Assembly (NCBI GenBank): GCA_035547835.1
Contig: DASZTW010000008.1
Location: forward strand, 1 to 64,000
DNA length: 64,000 nucleotides
DNA from: Acidimicrobiales bacterium
GTDB lineage: Bacteria > Actinomycetota > Acidimicrobiia > Acidimicrobiales > Iamiaceae
Direction: 5' to 3'
This document shows, in pieces, positions 51,960 through 60,780 of this stretch (position 1 is the first letter of the stretch; each line of letters begins with the position of its first letter). The notes under the pieces were generated by a model. It was not told the DNA's origin. It saw only the letters and a list, made by a program, of their open reading frames with translations, and searched no databases. Made by a program: the position numbers and the translations under genes.

Positions 51960-53627
51960 GTGAGCGACGAGACGGTGCGACAAGGGCGGGCCGACGCCTC
52001 CCCACCGGCGACCAGGGCATCGGGCGCGGCGGGCGGGGTCGGCGCGCCGGCCGACCGGTCGAACCGCTACGTGCTGGCGGTCGACCTCGGCACCGGCGGA
52101 CCGAAAGTCGGTTTCGTGTCGTTCACCGGCGAGGTCGCGTGGAAGGACCACGTGCTGGTGGAGACCCGCCACGGTCCCGGCGGCGCGGCCACCCAAGACG
52201 CCGGGGAGTGGTGGCGCGTCGTGTGCGAGACCGCCAAGCGAGGCCTCGCCGAAGGCCCGGTGCGCGGCGAGCAGGTCCAGGCCGTGAGCATCACGGGCCA
52301 GTGGGCCAGCACCGTGCCGGTCGACGCGTCGGGCGAGCCGGTGGGCGACTGCGTGATGTGGATGGACACCCAGGGCGGGCCGTACTCGGCGAAAGTCGTG
52401 GGCGGCGCGGTGCAGGGGTACGGCGCCCGTGCGCTCGCCACGTGGGTGCGCCACACCGGCGGCGTGCCGGCCGCCACCGGCGACGACCCGGTGGGCCACA
52501 TGCTGTTCCTGCAACACGACCGGCCCGACGTGGCCCGCGCCGCCCGCTGGTATCTCGAACCGGTCGACTACTTGTCGATGCGCTTCACCGGCATCCCGGC
52601 CGCGAGTCACGCCTCGATGACCGGCGCGTGGCTCACCGACAACCGCCGTCTCGACGTGCTCGACTACGACGACACGCTGGTGCGCATGGCCGGCATCGAC
52701 CGCGCCAAGCTGCCCCCGCTGGTGCCGACCGGCTCGATCATCGGGAACGTGACCGCGGCGGTGGCCGCCGACCTCGGCATCTCACCCGACGCCGCAGTCG
52801 TCACCGGCACCCCCGACCTCCACTCGGCCGTGATCGGCTCGGGGTGCGTGGGCGACTGGGAAGCGCACATGACCATCAGCACCACGTCGTGGATCAGCTG
52901 CCCTTTCGACGCCAAGAAGACCGACGTGGTGCGCCAGATGGCCACCGTGCCCGGCATCACCAATGACCGCTACCTGATCGCCAACAACCAGGACACCGCC
53001 GGCCGGTGTTTCGAGTGGTTCCGCGACAACGTGGCAGCTTCCGGCGCGGGCGATGGCGCGGGCGTGGCGGCTCCCGGCTACGACCGGCTCTGCGAGCTGG
53101 CGGCGGCAGTGCCCGCCGGGTCGGGCGACGTGATCTTCACGCCGTGGCTCACCGGCGAGCGCTCACCGATCGACGATCGCAACGCCCGAGGCGGCTTCCA
53201 CAACGTCGGACTCTCGACCACCCAGGCCCATCTCGCGCGGGCAGTGCTCGAAGGGGTCGCGTACAACTCGCGCTGGTTGTTGCACGGCGTGGAGAAGTTC
53301 GCCAAACGGCGGCTCGACCCGATCCGCATCATCGGCGGCGGCGCCCAGGCCGACTTGTGGTGCCAGATCATGGCCGACGTCACCGACCACACCATCGAGC
53401 GCGTGGCCGAACCGCTCCACGGTGGCCTCCGGGGCGCCGCGGTGTTCGCGGCCATGGGCCTCGGTGCCGTGCGGCGCGACGAAGTGCGGTCGCTGATCCC
53501 GGTCGACGCCACGTTCAAGCCCGACCCCGCCAACCGCGCGGTCTACGACCGGCTGTTCGCCGAGTTCCCGGGCCTGTACAAGGCGCAAAAGGCCATGTTC
53601 GCCCGGCTCAACCGGGCAGGGAGGTGA
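51960..53627 (+). CDS. FGGY-family carbohydrate kinase
   Basis: A 555-residue kinase from a GTG start; the first 35 residues are an Ala/Gly-rich extension. N-lobe: YVLAVDLGTGGPKVGFVSFTGEVAW and SITGQWASTVPVD. C-lobe: TGTPDLHSAVIGSG, PWLTGERSPIDDRNARGGFHNVGLSTTQAHLARAVLEGVAY, the adenosine motif IRIIGGGAQADLWCQIMADVTDHTIERV. The family phosphorylates sugars or polyols. Placement between an S1P-lyase-like enzyme and a GS-like ligase suggests an amino-polyol or lipid-head substrate, which is inference. It overlaps the next gene by four bases (GTGA). Confidence 0.9.
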   Translation: MSDETVRQGRADASPPATRASGAAGGVGAPADRSNRYVLAVDLGTGGPKVGFVSFTGEVAWKDHVLVETRHGPGGAATQDAGEWWRVVCETAKRGLAEGPVRGEQVQAVSITGQWASTVPVDASGEPVGDCVMWMDTQGGPYSAKVVGGAVQGYGARALATWVRHTGGVPAATGDDPVGHMLFLQHDRPDVARAARWYLEPVDYLSMRFTGIPAASHASMTGAWLTDNRRLDVLDYDDTLVRMAGIDRAKLPPLVPTGSIIGNVTAAVAADLGISPDAAVVTGTPDLHSAVIGSGCVGDWEAHMTISTTSWISCPFDAKKTDVVRQMATVPGITNDRYLIANNQDTAGRCFEWFRDNVAASGAGDGAGVAAPGYDRLCELAAAVPAGSGDVIFTPWLTGERSPIDDRNARGGFHNVGLSTTQAHLARAVLEGVAYNSRWLLHGVEKFAKRRLDPIRIIGGGAQADLWCQIMADVTDHTIERVAEPLHGGLRGAAVFAAMGLGAVRRDEVRSLIPVDATFKPDPANRAVYDRLFAEFPGLYKAQKAMFARLNRAGR

Positions 53628-55015
53628 GCGCCGTGGGCCGTGCCGACGACGGACGGTTGACCACCGAGACGCTCGCTGCGGCGGCCGATCGGGGCGACGT
53701 CGACACGGTGATCGTCGGGTTCACCGATCCGTACGGTCGCTTGGCCGGCAAGCGGTGCGACGTATCGTTCTTCCTCGACGACGTCGTCGGCGCCGGCACC
53801 CACGCGTGCGACTACCTCCTCACCGCCGACATGGAGATGGAGCCGGTGCCGGGCTACCAGTTCGCCAACTGGGCCGCCGGCTACGGCGACGTCCACCTGG
53901 CGCCCGACCTCGCCACGCTCCGCGTCGCCGACTGGCTCGACCGCACCGCGATCGTGCTGTGCGACGTGGCCGATCCCGCCACCCACCAACCGGTCACGGT
54001 CGCGCCCCGCTCGATCCTGCGGCGCCAAGTCGACGCGGCGAGCGCCACCGGTCACCAGGTCATGGCGGCCACCGAGCTCGAGTACTACCTGTTCCGCACC
54101 AGCTACCGCGACGCCCACGAGCAGGGGCATGTGCGGCTCGATCCGGCCAACCACTACATCGAGGACTACCAGCTGCTCGCCGGCAGCCGGACCGAGGACG
54201 TCAACGGCGCCGCCCGACGGCACTTGTCGCGCTCGGGCGTTCCCGTGGAGAGCTCCAAAGGCGAGTGGGGGACCGGCCAGCACGAGCTCAACGTGCGCTA
54301 CGCCGAAGTCGTCGAGATGGCCGACCGCCACGTGCTGCTGAAGCAGTGCGTGAAGGAGACCGCCGACCGTTTCGGGATGAGCGCGACGTTCATGGCCAAG
54401 CCGGTCACCGACTGGGCCGGGTCGAGCTGCCACGTGCACCTCAGCTTGTGGCGCGACGGCGTCAACGCGTTCGACGGCGACCAGCAGGTCGGCCGCTTGT
54501 CGTGCTCCGACGAGTTCCGCTGGTTCCTCGGCGGCGTGCTCGCCCACCTGCCTGAGGTGATGGTCTTCTACGCGCCGACCGTCAACAGCTACAAGCGCTA
54601 TGTCGACGGCTCGTGGGCGCCCACCCGCGTGGCATGGAGCTACGACAACCGCACGGCCGGGGTGCGCGTCGTGGGCCAAGGGCCCAGTTTGCGTATCGAG
54701 TGCCGCGTGCCGGGCGCGGACTGCAACCCGTATCTCGCGCTGGCCGGGCTGCTCGCCACGGGGTTGGCGGGGATCGCGGATCAGGTCGACCCGCCCGCCG
54801 CGTTCGACGGCGACATCTACGGTGCCGCCGAGCTGCCCGGCGTGCCCCGGTCGCTGGACGCAGCCACCGATGCCTTCGCGGCGAGCTCGTTCGCGGCCGC
54901 GGCGTTCGGTGCCGACGTGGTCGAGCACTACACGCACTTCTTCCGAACCGAATCCGCCGCGTTCGCCGCGTCGGTCACCGACTGGGAACGAGCCCGCTAC
55001 TTCGAGCGGATCTGA
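53624..55015 (+). CDS. Glutamine synthetase-like gamma-glutamyl ligase
   Basis: A 463-residue member of the glutamine synthetase superfamily. Beta-grasp N-terminus (VDTVIVGFTDPYGRLAGKRC) and catalytic motifs MAATELEYYLF, GTGQHELNVRYAE, DWAGSSCHVHLSLW, VNSYKRYVDGSWAPTRVAWSYDNRTAGVRV and RIECRVPGADCNPYLALAGLLA. Members outside nitrogen assimilation (PuuA, GlnA4, IpuC types) attach glutamate to amines such as putrescine, ethanolamine or isopropylamine. With an aldehyde dehydrogenase and an amidotransferase following, it probably glutamylates an amine. A GTG at 53633 is an alternative start. Confidence 0.88.
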   Translation: MSAVGRADDGRLTTETLAAAADRGDVDTVIVGFTDPYGRLAGKRCDVSFFLDDVVGAGTHACDYLLTADMEMEPVPGYQFANWAAGYGDVHLAPDLATLRVADWLDRTAIVLCDVADPATHQPVTVAPRSILRRQVDAASATGHQVMAATELEYYLFRTSYRDAHEQGHVRLDPANHYIEDYQLLAGSRTEDVNGAARRHLSRSGVPVESSKGEWGTGQHELNVRYAEVVEMADRHVLLKQCVKETADRFGMSATFMAKPVTDWAGSSCHVHLSLWRDGVNAFDGDQQVGRLSCSDEFRWFLGGVLAHLPEVMVFYAPTVNSYKRYVDGSWAPTRVAWSYDNRTAGVRVVGQGPSLRIECRVPGADCNPYLALAGLLATGLAGIADQVDPPAAFDGDIYGAAELPGVPRSLDAATDAFAASSFAAAAFGADVVEHYTHFFRTESAAFAASVTDWERARYFERI

Positions 55016-55055
55016 CCAGGGGTCCGCACTCCCGACGAACCCCAGGAAACGACCG

Positions 55056-55105
55056 TTCTGGGCGCGGCAGGGTGGTCCCCGGGGCACACGGTGAGGTGCC
55101 CAGAA
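55056..55105. repeat. Dispersed hairpin family 2, copy b
   Basis: TTCTGGGC (55056-55063) and GCCCAGAA (55098-55105), with ACCG before the left arm. The 34-base loop itself has a CCCC/GGGG core. It lies between the ligase stop and the SDR start and may attenuate or process the operon message. Confidence 0.65.
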
Positions 55106-55125
55106 TCGACAAGAGAGGGTTGGGA

Positions 55126-55899
55126 ATGAGATTGGATGGCAAGGTCGCGCTGATCACGGGCGCGGCATCGGGCATCGGGCGGGAGGCCGCAACGCTGTTC
55201 GGCCGCGAAGGAGCGGCGGTGGTGGCGGTCGACATCGACAAGGCCGGCGCCGACGCGACCGCCGAGCTGGTCACCGCCGCCGGTGGCCGCGCGATCGGGA
55301 CCGCCGCCGACGTGGCCTCGGCGGCAGATTGCGAAGCGATGGTCGCCGCGGCTGAGGCCGAGTTCGGCCGGCTCGACGTGCTGTTCAACAACGCCGGGAT
55401 CATGGACTCGGCCGACGACGACGCCATCTCCACCGGCGAAGACACCTGGGACCGCACCCTCGCCATCAACGCCAAGGGCGTGTTCCTCGGCTGCAAGTAC
55501 GGCATCCCCGCGCTGCAGCGCACCGGCGGAGGGTCGGTGATCAACACTGCGTCGTTCGTGGCGCTCGTCGGCGCGGCCACTTCCCAAGTCGCGTACACGG
55601 CCAGCAAGGGCGCGGTCTTGGCGTTCACCAGGGAGCTGGCGGTCATCCACGCCCGCCAAGGCATCCGGGTCAACGCGCTGTGCCCGGGCCCGCTGCGCAC
55701 CGAGCTGTTGATGAAGTTCCTCGACACCGAGGCGAAGCAGCAACGCCGTCTGGTGCACATCCCGATGGGACGCTTCGGCGAAGCCGCCGAGATCGCCAAG
55801 GCCGCGCTGTTCCTCGCGTCGGACGACGCGTCGTTCATGACGGGCGCCGAGCTCGTCGTCGACGGCGGCATCACCGCCGCGTACGTCACGCCCGAGTGA
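55126..55899 (+). CDS. Short-chain dehydrogenase/reductase (SDR)
   Basis: A 257-residue classical SDR. Cofactor motif ALITGAASGIGREAATLFGREGAAVVAVDID (Asp after the second strand favours NAD). The family NNAG is FNNAGIMD, the catalytic Ser lies in INTASFVALVG, and YxxxK is in VAYTASKGAV. The C-terminal ASFMTGAELVVDGGITAAY is typical. In its operon it could oxidise a hydroxyl on the gamma-glutamylated intermediate or the sphingoid chain. It precedes the aldehyde dehydrogenase by 7 bases. Confidence 0.93.
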   Translation: MRLDGKVALITGAASGIGREAATLFGREGAAVVAVDIDKAGADATAELVTAAGGRAIGTAADVASAADCEAMVAAAEAEFGRLDVLFNNAGIMDSADDDAISTGEDTWDRTLAINAKGVFLGCKYGIPALQRTGGGSVINTASFVALVGAATSQVAYTASKGAVLAFTRELAVIHARQGIRVNALCPGPLRTELLMKFLDTEAKQQRRLVHIPMGRFGEAAEIAKAALFLASDDASFMTGAELVVDGGITAAYVTPE

Positions 55900-55906
55900 G
55901 CACGAG

Positions 55907-57301
55907 GTGACGGTGGAGCAAGAGACGATCAGCCCAGTCGACGGCTCGGTGTACGTCACCCGGCCACTGGCCAGCGGCGCCGAGATCGATGGCGTACTCG
56001 GCGCTGCCGCTTCGGCGCACGCCGGGTGGAAGGCAACCCCGGTGGCGGAGCGAGTGGCCGTGTGCCGTGCCGCCGCGGCGCACCTCGAAGCCCGTGCCGA
56101 CGAGGTGGGTGAGGCGCTCACGTGGCAGATGGGCCGCCCGATCGCGTACTCGCCCAAGGAGATCAGCGGTGGGTTCCGCGAGCGAGCGGCGTACATGCTC
56201 GATGAGGCCGAGGCTTCGCTCGCCGATCTCGACGTGGGCGACAAGGCGGGGTTCACCCGCTTCATCCGCCGCGAGCCGCTCGGCACCGTGTTGGTGCTGG
56301 CGCCGTGGAACTACCCCTACCTCTGCTCGGTCAACGCGGTGCTGCCGGCGCTCGCCGCCGGCAACTCGGTCGTGCTGAAAGTCGCCGCGCAGACCCCTTT
56401 GGTGGCCGAGCACTACGCCGATGCGTTCGTGGCGGCCGGGCTGCCCGACGGTGTGTTCCAGTTCGTGCACGCCGACCACGCCGCGGTGGCGTCGATGGTG
56501 GGCGACGCCCGCGTCGACTTCGTGGCGTTCACGGGATCGGTCGGTGGCGGGCACGCCGTCGTCGAAGCGGCCGCCAACCGGTTCGTCGGGCTCGGCCTCG
56601 AGCTCGGCGGTAAGGACCCGGCTTACGTCCGAGCCGACGCGCCCATCGCCGCAACTGCCGCGGGCCTCGTCGACGGTGCGTTCTTCAACTCGGGCCAGTC
56701 GTGCTGCGCCGTCGAGCGGATCTACGTCCACCGCGATCGCTACGACGAGTTCGTCGAGGCCTTCGTGGCCGAGGCACGAGGCCTTCGCCTGGGCGATCCC
56801 ACCGACCCGAGCACCACGTTGGGTCCGTTGGTGCGGCCGAGCGCGGCCGACGCGGTGCGCGAGCAGCTCGCCGACGCCGAGTTGCGCGGCGCACGTCCGC
56901 TTCTCGACCCCTCGCCGTTCGCCGAGGCCGCCCGCGGTGGTGCGTACCTGGCGCCCCAAGTGCTCGTCGACGTCGACCACACCATGGCGTTGATGACCGA
57001 GGAGACCTTCGGCCCGGCGATCGGCATCATGGCGGTGGGCGGCGACGACGAAGCAGTGGCGCTGATGAACGACAGCCGATACGGCCTCACGGCGTCGGTC
57101 TGGACGGCCGACGTCGAAGCCGCCATCGCCATCGGCGACCGGGTCGACACGGGCACCTGGTACCTCAACCGCTGCGACTACCTCGACCCGGCGCTGGCGT
57201 GGACGGGCGTGAAGGACTCCGGCCGCGGCTGCACCCTGTCGACGCTCGGCTACGAAGCACTCACCCGGCCCAAGTCCTTCCACCTGAGGCTGCCCCAATG
57301 A
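55907..57301 (+). CDS. NAD(P)-dependent aldehyde dehydrogenase
   Basis: A 464-residue ALDH from a GTG start. Motifs: VLVLAPWNYPYLCSVNAVLPALAAGNSVVLK, FTGSVGGGHAVVEAAANRFVGLGLELGGKDPAYV with the catalytic Glu, and FFNSGQSCCAVERIYV with the nucleophilic Cys, then EETFGPAIGIM. This resembles succinate-semialdehyde and gamma-glutamyl-aldehyde dehydrogenases. Candidate substrates are the fatty aldehyde from the S1P-lyase-like enzyme or a gamma-glutamylamino aldehyde. A nested hairpin directly follows its stop. Confidence 0.93.
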   Translation: MTVEQETISPVDGSVYVTRPLASGAEIDGVLGAAASAHAGWKATPVAERVAVCRAAAAHLEARADEVGEALTWQMGRPIAYSPKEISGGFRERAAYMLDEAEASLADLDVGDKAGFTRFIRREPLGTVLVLAPWNYPYLCSVNAVLPALAAGNSVVLKVAAQTPLVAEHYADAFVAAGLPDGVFQFVHADHAAVASMVGDARVDFVAFTGSVGGGHAVVEAAANRFVGLGLELGGKDPAYVRADAPIAATAAGLVDGAFFNSGQSCCAVERIYVHRDRYDEFVEAFVAEARGLRLGDPTDPSTTLGPLVRPSAADAVREQLADAELRGARPLLDPSPFAEAARGGAYLAPQVLVDVDHTMALMTEETFGPAIGIMAVGGDDEAVALMNDSRYGLTASVWTADVEAAIAIGDRVDTGTWYLNRCDYLDPALAWTGVKDSGRGCTLSTLGYEALTRPKSFHLRLPQ

Positions 57302-57304
57302 CCC

Positions 57305-57352
57305 TTCTGGGCTGCTTTCTACGCGCTGGGACGCGTAATTTTCAGCCCAGAA
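57305..57352. repeat. Dispersed hairpin family 2, copy c (nested)
   Basis: Outer arms TTCTGGGCTG (57305-57314) and CAGCCCAGAA (57343-57352) enclose inner arms TACGCG (57320-57325) and CGCGTA (57332-57337). CGG follows the outer arm, as in copies a and b. It starts 3 bases after the aldehyde dehydrogenase stop and could end the operon or protect its 3' end. Confidence 0.85.
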
Positions 57353-57407
57353 CGGTGGTGGGAACGGTGGTGGGTGGGTGTGGGTGTGGGTGTGGGAGGT
57401 GGGCGTG

Positions 57408-58121
57408 ATGTCGGGGCGGTTGCGGATCGGGCTGTTGGAGTGTGACCACGTCGATGACAGGTTCCGGCGTGCCACCGGCGGCGACTACGCGCACTTGTTC
57501 CGCCAGTGGTTGGTGCCGCACACCGACGACCTCGAGTTGGTGCCCTTCGACGTGGTCAACGGCGACCACCCCGCTCGCCCCGACGAGTGCGACGGCTGGT
57601 TGTGCACGGGCTCGCGCGCGTCCGTCTACGACGGCGAGTCGTGGATCCACGAGGCGCAGCAGTTCGTGGCTGACGTGGTCGCCGCCGGCCGCCCGTACGT
57701 CGGGGTCTGCTTCGGGCACCAACTCCTGGCGCAGGCGGTCGGCGGCCGGGTCGAGCGTGCGGACAGCGGTTGGGGTGCCGGGGTGCGGCGCATCGATGTC
57801 GTGGCGCCCCAGCCGTGGATGCGTCCGGGGTCGCCGACGCTCGACCTGCACTTCATGCACCAGGACCAAGTCGTCGACTTGCCGCCCGGCGCCACGCTGG
57901 TCGGCAAGACCGACCACTGCCCGAATGCGATGTTCGCCGTCGGCTCGGCGTTCGGGGTGCAGGCACACCCCGAGTTCGTGCCGGAGTACACCGAGGCGCT
58001 GCTGCTCGCCCGCCAACTCCGCATCGGCGCAGCCACCACCGATGCCGCCCTCGCCAGCCTGCGCCAGCCGACCGACGAGGGGTTGATCGCCCGCTGGGCC
58101 CTCCGTCTCTGGGCGGGTTGA
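57408..58121 (+). CDS. Class I glutamine amidotransferase (gamma-glutamyl hydrolase-like)
   Basis: A 237-residue GATase. The nucleophile elbow GVCFGHQLLAQAVGG carries the catalytic Cys, and VQAHPEFVPEYTEALL the His-Glu pair. N-terminal IGLLECDHVDDRFRRATGGDYAHLF and FDVVNGDHPARPDECDGWLCTGSRASVYD are typical of standalone GATases. With a GS-like ligase and aldehyde dehydrogenase nearby, it plausibly removes the gamma-glutamyl group at the pathway end, as PuuD does for putrescine; PuuD itself is of a related but different subtype. The ATG start at 57408 follows a G-rich stretch. Confidence 0.88.
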   Translation: MSGRLRIGLLECDHVDDRFRRATGGDYAHLFRQWLVPHTDDLELVPFDVVNGDHPARPDECDGWLCTGSRASVYDGESWIHEAQQFVADVVAAGRPYVGVCFGHQLLAQAVGGRVERADSGWGAGVRRIDVVAPQPWMRPGSPTLDLHFMHQDQVVDLPPGATLVGKTDHCPNAMFAVGSAFGVQAHPEFVPEYTEALLLARQLRIGAATTDAALASLRQPTDEGLIARWALRLWAG

Positions 58122-58171
58122 GCCAACCGGCGCACGTCCACACGGAGTCGATCGGGCGCGTCCCGTGCCGG

Positions 58172-59878
58172 CTATTTCCAGCGGCGGGTGTTGCGCAGCG
58201 CGGTGGCCATGATCGTGAGGGTCGGGTTGTGGCCACCCGAGGAGGGGAACGTGCTGCCGTCGGCGACGAACAGGTTGTCGAGGTGGTGGAAGCGACCTTC
58301 GCCGTCGGTGACGCTCGTGGCCGGGTCGGCACCCATCCGCATGCCGCCCATGATGTGCTCGGTGGTCGGCACGTCGTTGCCGGCCACCATCGTGCCGTCC
58401 GACGCGGCGTCGGGCACCGCGGTCACGTGCGCCGCGCCGGCCCGCCGCAGGATCTCGGCCACGTACGGCAGGTAGAACTTCTGCGCTTCGAGCTCGTGCG
58501 GACCCGGCGAGTACGTGATGCGGGCAACGGGCAGCCCCCGGTAGTCCTTCACGTTCGGGTCGAGATCGACGGTGTTCGTGGCGTACGGCAGGTCCTCGCC
58601 GATGAGCTGGATCCCGCACATGCGGTCGCGCAGGATGCTGGCGCGCATGAGCTGCTTGAACTCGGTTCCGAACGGCTTGTCGGGCTGGAGCACAGTGAGC
58701 AGGTAGCGGTACGTGTTGGCTTCGGCGATGGGATTCTGCGTGCCGCCGAGCTCCATCGTGCCGCCACGGAAGTACGGCAGGCCGGCTGCCTTGGCGGCGT
58801 CGCGTGCGCCGGGGAAGTCGGGGTCGGCGAAGTCGTCGGCCACGTGGGTGGTCGAGCGACCCCGGCCTGCGTGGGGTCGCTCGTCGAGGAAGATGCCGGT
58901 GCCGTCGGTGAACCAGTGCTGCATGAAGCGGGTGCCAACGGTGTGGTTCGGGTCGGGCAGCTCCGACAGCAGGGCGAGCCGGACGGTCTCGATGGCCAGG
59001 CAGGCCAGCACCACCACGTCACCTGACTCGGTGTGTCGGTGGCCCTTGTCGTCGATCCAGGTGACGCCGGTGGCCTTGCTGCCGGACGTGTTGACCTTCA
59101 CCACCCACGACCGGGGCCGCAGCTCGGCGCCGGCTTTCAACGCACGCCGCAACGGTGCGAGCGCGCCGACGCGCGCATGGATCGGGCAGCCGAAGCCGCT
59201 GCACTGCCCGCAGTTGTTGCACGCTGGTCGGCCGTCGTGCTCGACGCTGTTGATGGCCATCGGGGCCAAGAACGGGTGCAGCGGCGGGTCCAGCGCCTGG
59301 CAGCCTTTCACCATCAACAGCGACGAGTGCTGCGGCGCGCCCGCCGGCATCGGCAGCGCCTTCGTGCGGGGCGCGTGCTCGAGCGACGGCTCGGCCGCCA
59401 TCTGGGTGATGTCGCCCGCCACGCCGATGAGCGCCTCGACTTCGTCGTAGAAGGGCGAGATCTCCTCGTAGGAGAACGGCCAGTCCTCGACATCGGCGCC
59501 GCCGACCGGGCCGAGCAGCGAGTGCTTGCGGAAGTCGATGTCCCAAAATCGCGGCGTCTTGGCGTCCCAGTGCACGGTGCCGCCGCCCACCGTCTGAGGC
59601 AGGTCCTGCACGGCGCCGGTGTAGCGGGGCTTGGTGTCGGCGGCGTGCCAGCGGTAGGTGCGTGGCTCGGCGTCGGGATCGGGCTTGCCGAAGGAGCGCT
59701 CGCCCTTCAGCTCGTCGCTTGACCACTTGGTGCCGGGGGTGGCCCTGGTCAGGTCGTCGAACCAGTTGTCGCCCTTCTCGAAGATGACGACGTCGTAGCC
59801 GGCCTCGGCCAGCACCATCGCGGCGGTCGAACCGCCGGCGCCGCTGCCGACCACGAGTGCTTTGCGTCCGCTGGCCAT
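58172..59878 (-). CDS. GMC-family oxidoreductase (gluconate dehydrogenase-like large subunit)
   Basis: A 568-residue FAD enzyme. N-terminal ALVVGSGAGGSTAAMVLAEAGYDVVIFEKG binds FAD. VGGGTVHWDAKTPRFWD and the C-terminal GGHNPTLTIMATALRNTRRW with the catalytic His-Asn pair are GMC hallmarks. A Cys cluster (CNNCGQCSGFGCPIHARVGAL) may hold an Fe-S centre or disulfides. It lies one base after the Tat-exported subunit-3 gene, forming a gluconate 2-dehydrogenase-type pair that oxidises an alcohol, sterol or sugar. No cytochrome subunit is adjacent. Confidence 0.9.
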   Translation of the reverse strand: MASGRKALVVGSGAGGSTAAMVLAEAGYDVVIFEKGDNWFDDLTRATPGTKWSSDELKGERSFGKPDPDAEPRTYRWHAADTKPRYTGAVQDLPQTVGGGTVHWDAKTPRFWDIDFRKHSLLGPVGGADVEDWPFSYEEISPFYDEVEALIGVAGDITQMAAEPSLEHAPRTKALPMPAGAPQHSSLLMVKGCQALDPPLHPFLAPMAINSVEHDGRPACNNCGQCSGFGCPIHARVGALAPLRRALKAGAELRPRSWVVKVNTSGSKATGVTWIDDKGHRHTESGDVVVLACLAIETVRLALLSELPDPNHTVGTRFMQHWFTDGTGIFLDERPHAGRGRSTTHVADDFADPDFPGARDAAKAAGLPYFRGGTMELGGTQNPIAEANTYRYLLTVLQPDKPFGTEFKQLMRASILRDRMCGIQLIGEDLPYATNTVDLDPNVKDYRGLPVARITYSPGPHELEAQKFYLPYVAEILRRAGAAHVTAVPDAASDGTMVAGNDVPTTEHIMGGMRMGADPATSVTDGEGRFHHLDNLFVADGSTFPSSGGHNPTLTIMATALRNTRRWK

Positions 59879-59879
59879 G

Positions 59880-60758
59880 TCAGCCCCCCGGCCGGATGAG
59901 GGTGGGCGAGCTCGGCGAGCCCGGCGCGGTCGCCGTGATCAGCTTCACGGCCTTGTCGACGATGCCCGCCGGCTGCAATGGGTCGGGCGGGTCCGGCTGG
60001 GACACCTGCGCGTCGGTGTAGCCCTTGGGTTGGCGATCGCCGGCGAACTTGATCTCCTTCCAGCCGACCAGGTCGTGGTTGCCGCCGTACTCCGGCACTG
60101 CGTAGCAACCCTCGATCGCGTGTTGGAACAGCACGTCGGTGAACCCGGTGGCGCCTTGTGGCAGGTGGGCAATCTTGGGGTTCTTGGCCAGCGCTGCGTC
60201 CTGCTGTGCCTTGGTGGCCTTGGTGAAGTCACCCCCGGCGAGCCGGTCGAGCGCGGGGATGCCCGCTCGGTAGCACGTGGTCAGCCCGTCGACGCGGGCC
60301 TTCCAGTGCGAGCGCAACGCGTCGTTGAGCGGGAGAAAGTCGGCCATGTCGTCGTGGCTGTTCCCGGAACGGTTGCTGAACGGACCGCCTCCGTACACGA
60401 GGGGCTTGTCGTACCGCAGCGCGCCGAGCAGGCCGTTGATGTAGTCGACGACGCCGGCTTCGCGGGCGCCGGGATGGCCGGCCTCGGTGGGGTCGTCGGT
60501 GGGGCCGGGGATGAGGCGGGCGGTGGCCTCTTCGACCACCGCCCGCTCGTGGTCGGTGAACGCCTTGTACGGCGACGACGACTTCGTGCAACTGGTGAGG
60601 TCGACCCCGGCGGCGACCGCGAGGGTGAGCAAGCTGCCGCCGACCAGGACCGAGCGCCGCGAGACGGTGGGTCCACCGCTGGCGCGGCCCCCGGGACCGG
60701 CCGCGGCGACGGCGGCCGAAGTTGCGGATCCGGGCCGAGCCGGTCGATCAGTGCCCAT
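59880..60758 (-). CDS. Gluconate 2-dehydrogenase subunit 3-like Tat-exported protein
   Basis: A 292-residue protein with a twin-arginine signal (SRRSVLVGGSLLTLAVAAGVDLTSC, residues about 33-58), possibly lipid-modified at the Cys. The body contains the subunit-3 pattern: FTDHERAVVEEATARLIPGPTDDPTEAGHPGAREAGVVDYINGLLGAL and later HAIEGCYAVPEYGGNHDLVGWKEIKFAGDRQPKGYTD. This subunit escorts the GMC partner through Tat to the outside of the membrane. The stop is one base from the GMC start. Confidence 0.9.
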   Translation of the reverse strand: MGTDRPARPGSATSAAVAAAGPGGRASGGPTVSRRSVLVGGSLLTLAVAAGVDLTSCTKSSSPYKAFTDHERAVVEEATARLIPGPTDDPTEAGHPGAREAGVVDYINGLLGALRYDKPLVYGGGPFSNRSGNSHDDMADFLPLNDALRSHWKARVDGLTTCYRAGIPALDRLAGGDFTKATKAQQDAALAKNPKIAHLPQGATGFTDVLFQHAIEGCYAVPEYGGNHDLVGWKEIKFAGDRQPKGYTDAQVSQPDPPDPLQPAGIVDKAVKLITATAPGSPSSPTLIRPGG

Positions 60759-60780
60759 TCGGTCCCCCTGGATGTGAGAT

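Noticed and set aside
53624-58121. Straightforward putrescine (Puu) pathway
   Set aside because: The amine oxidase PuuB and transporter PuuP are missing, an SDR takes the oxidase position, and the S1P-lyase-like and FGGY genes are unexplained by putrescine use.
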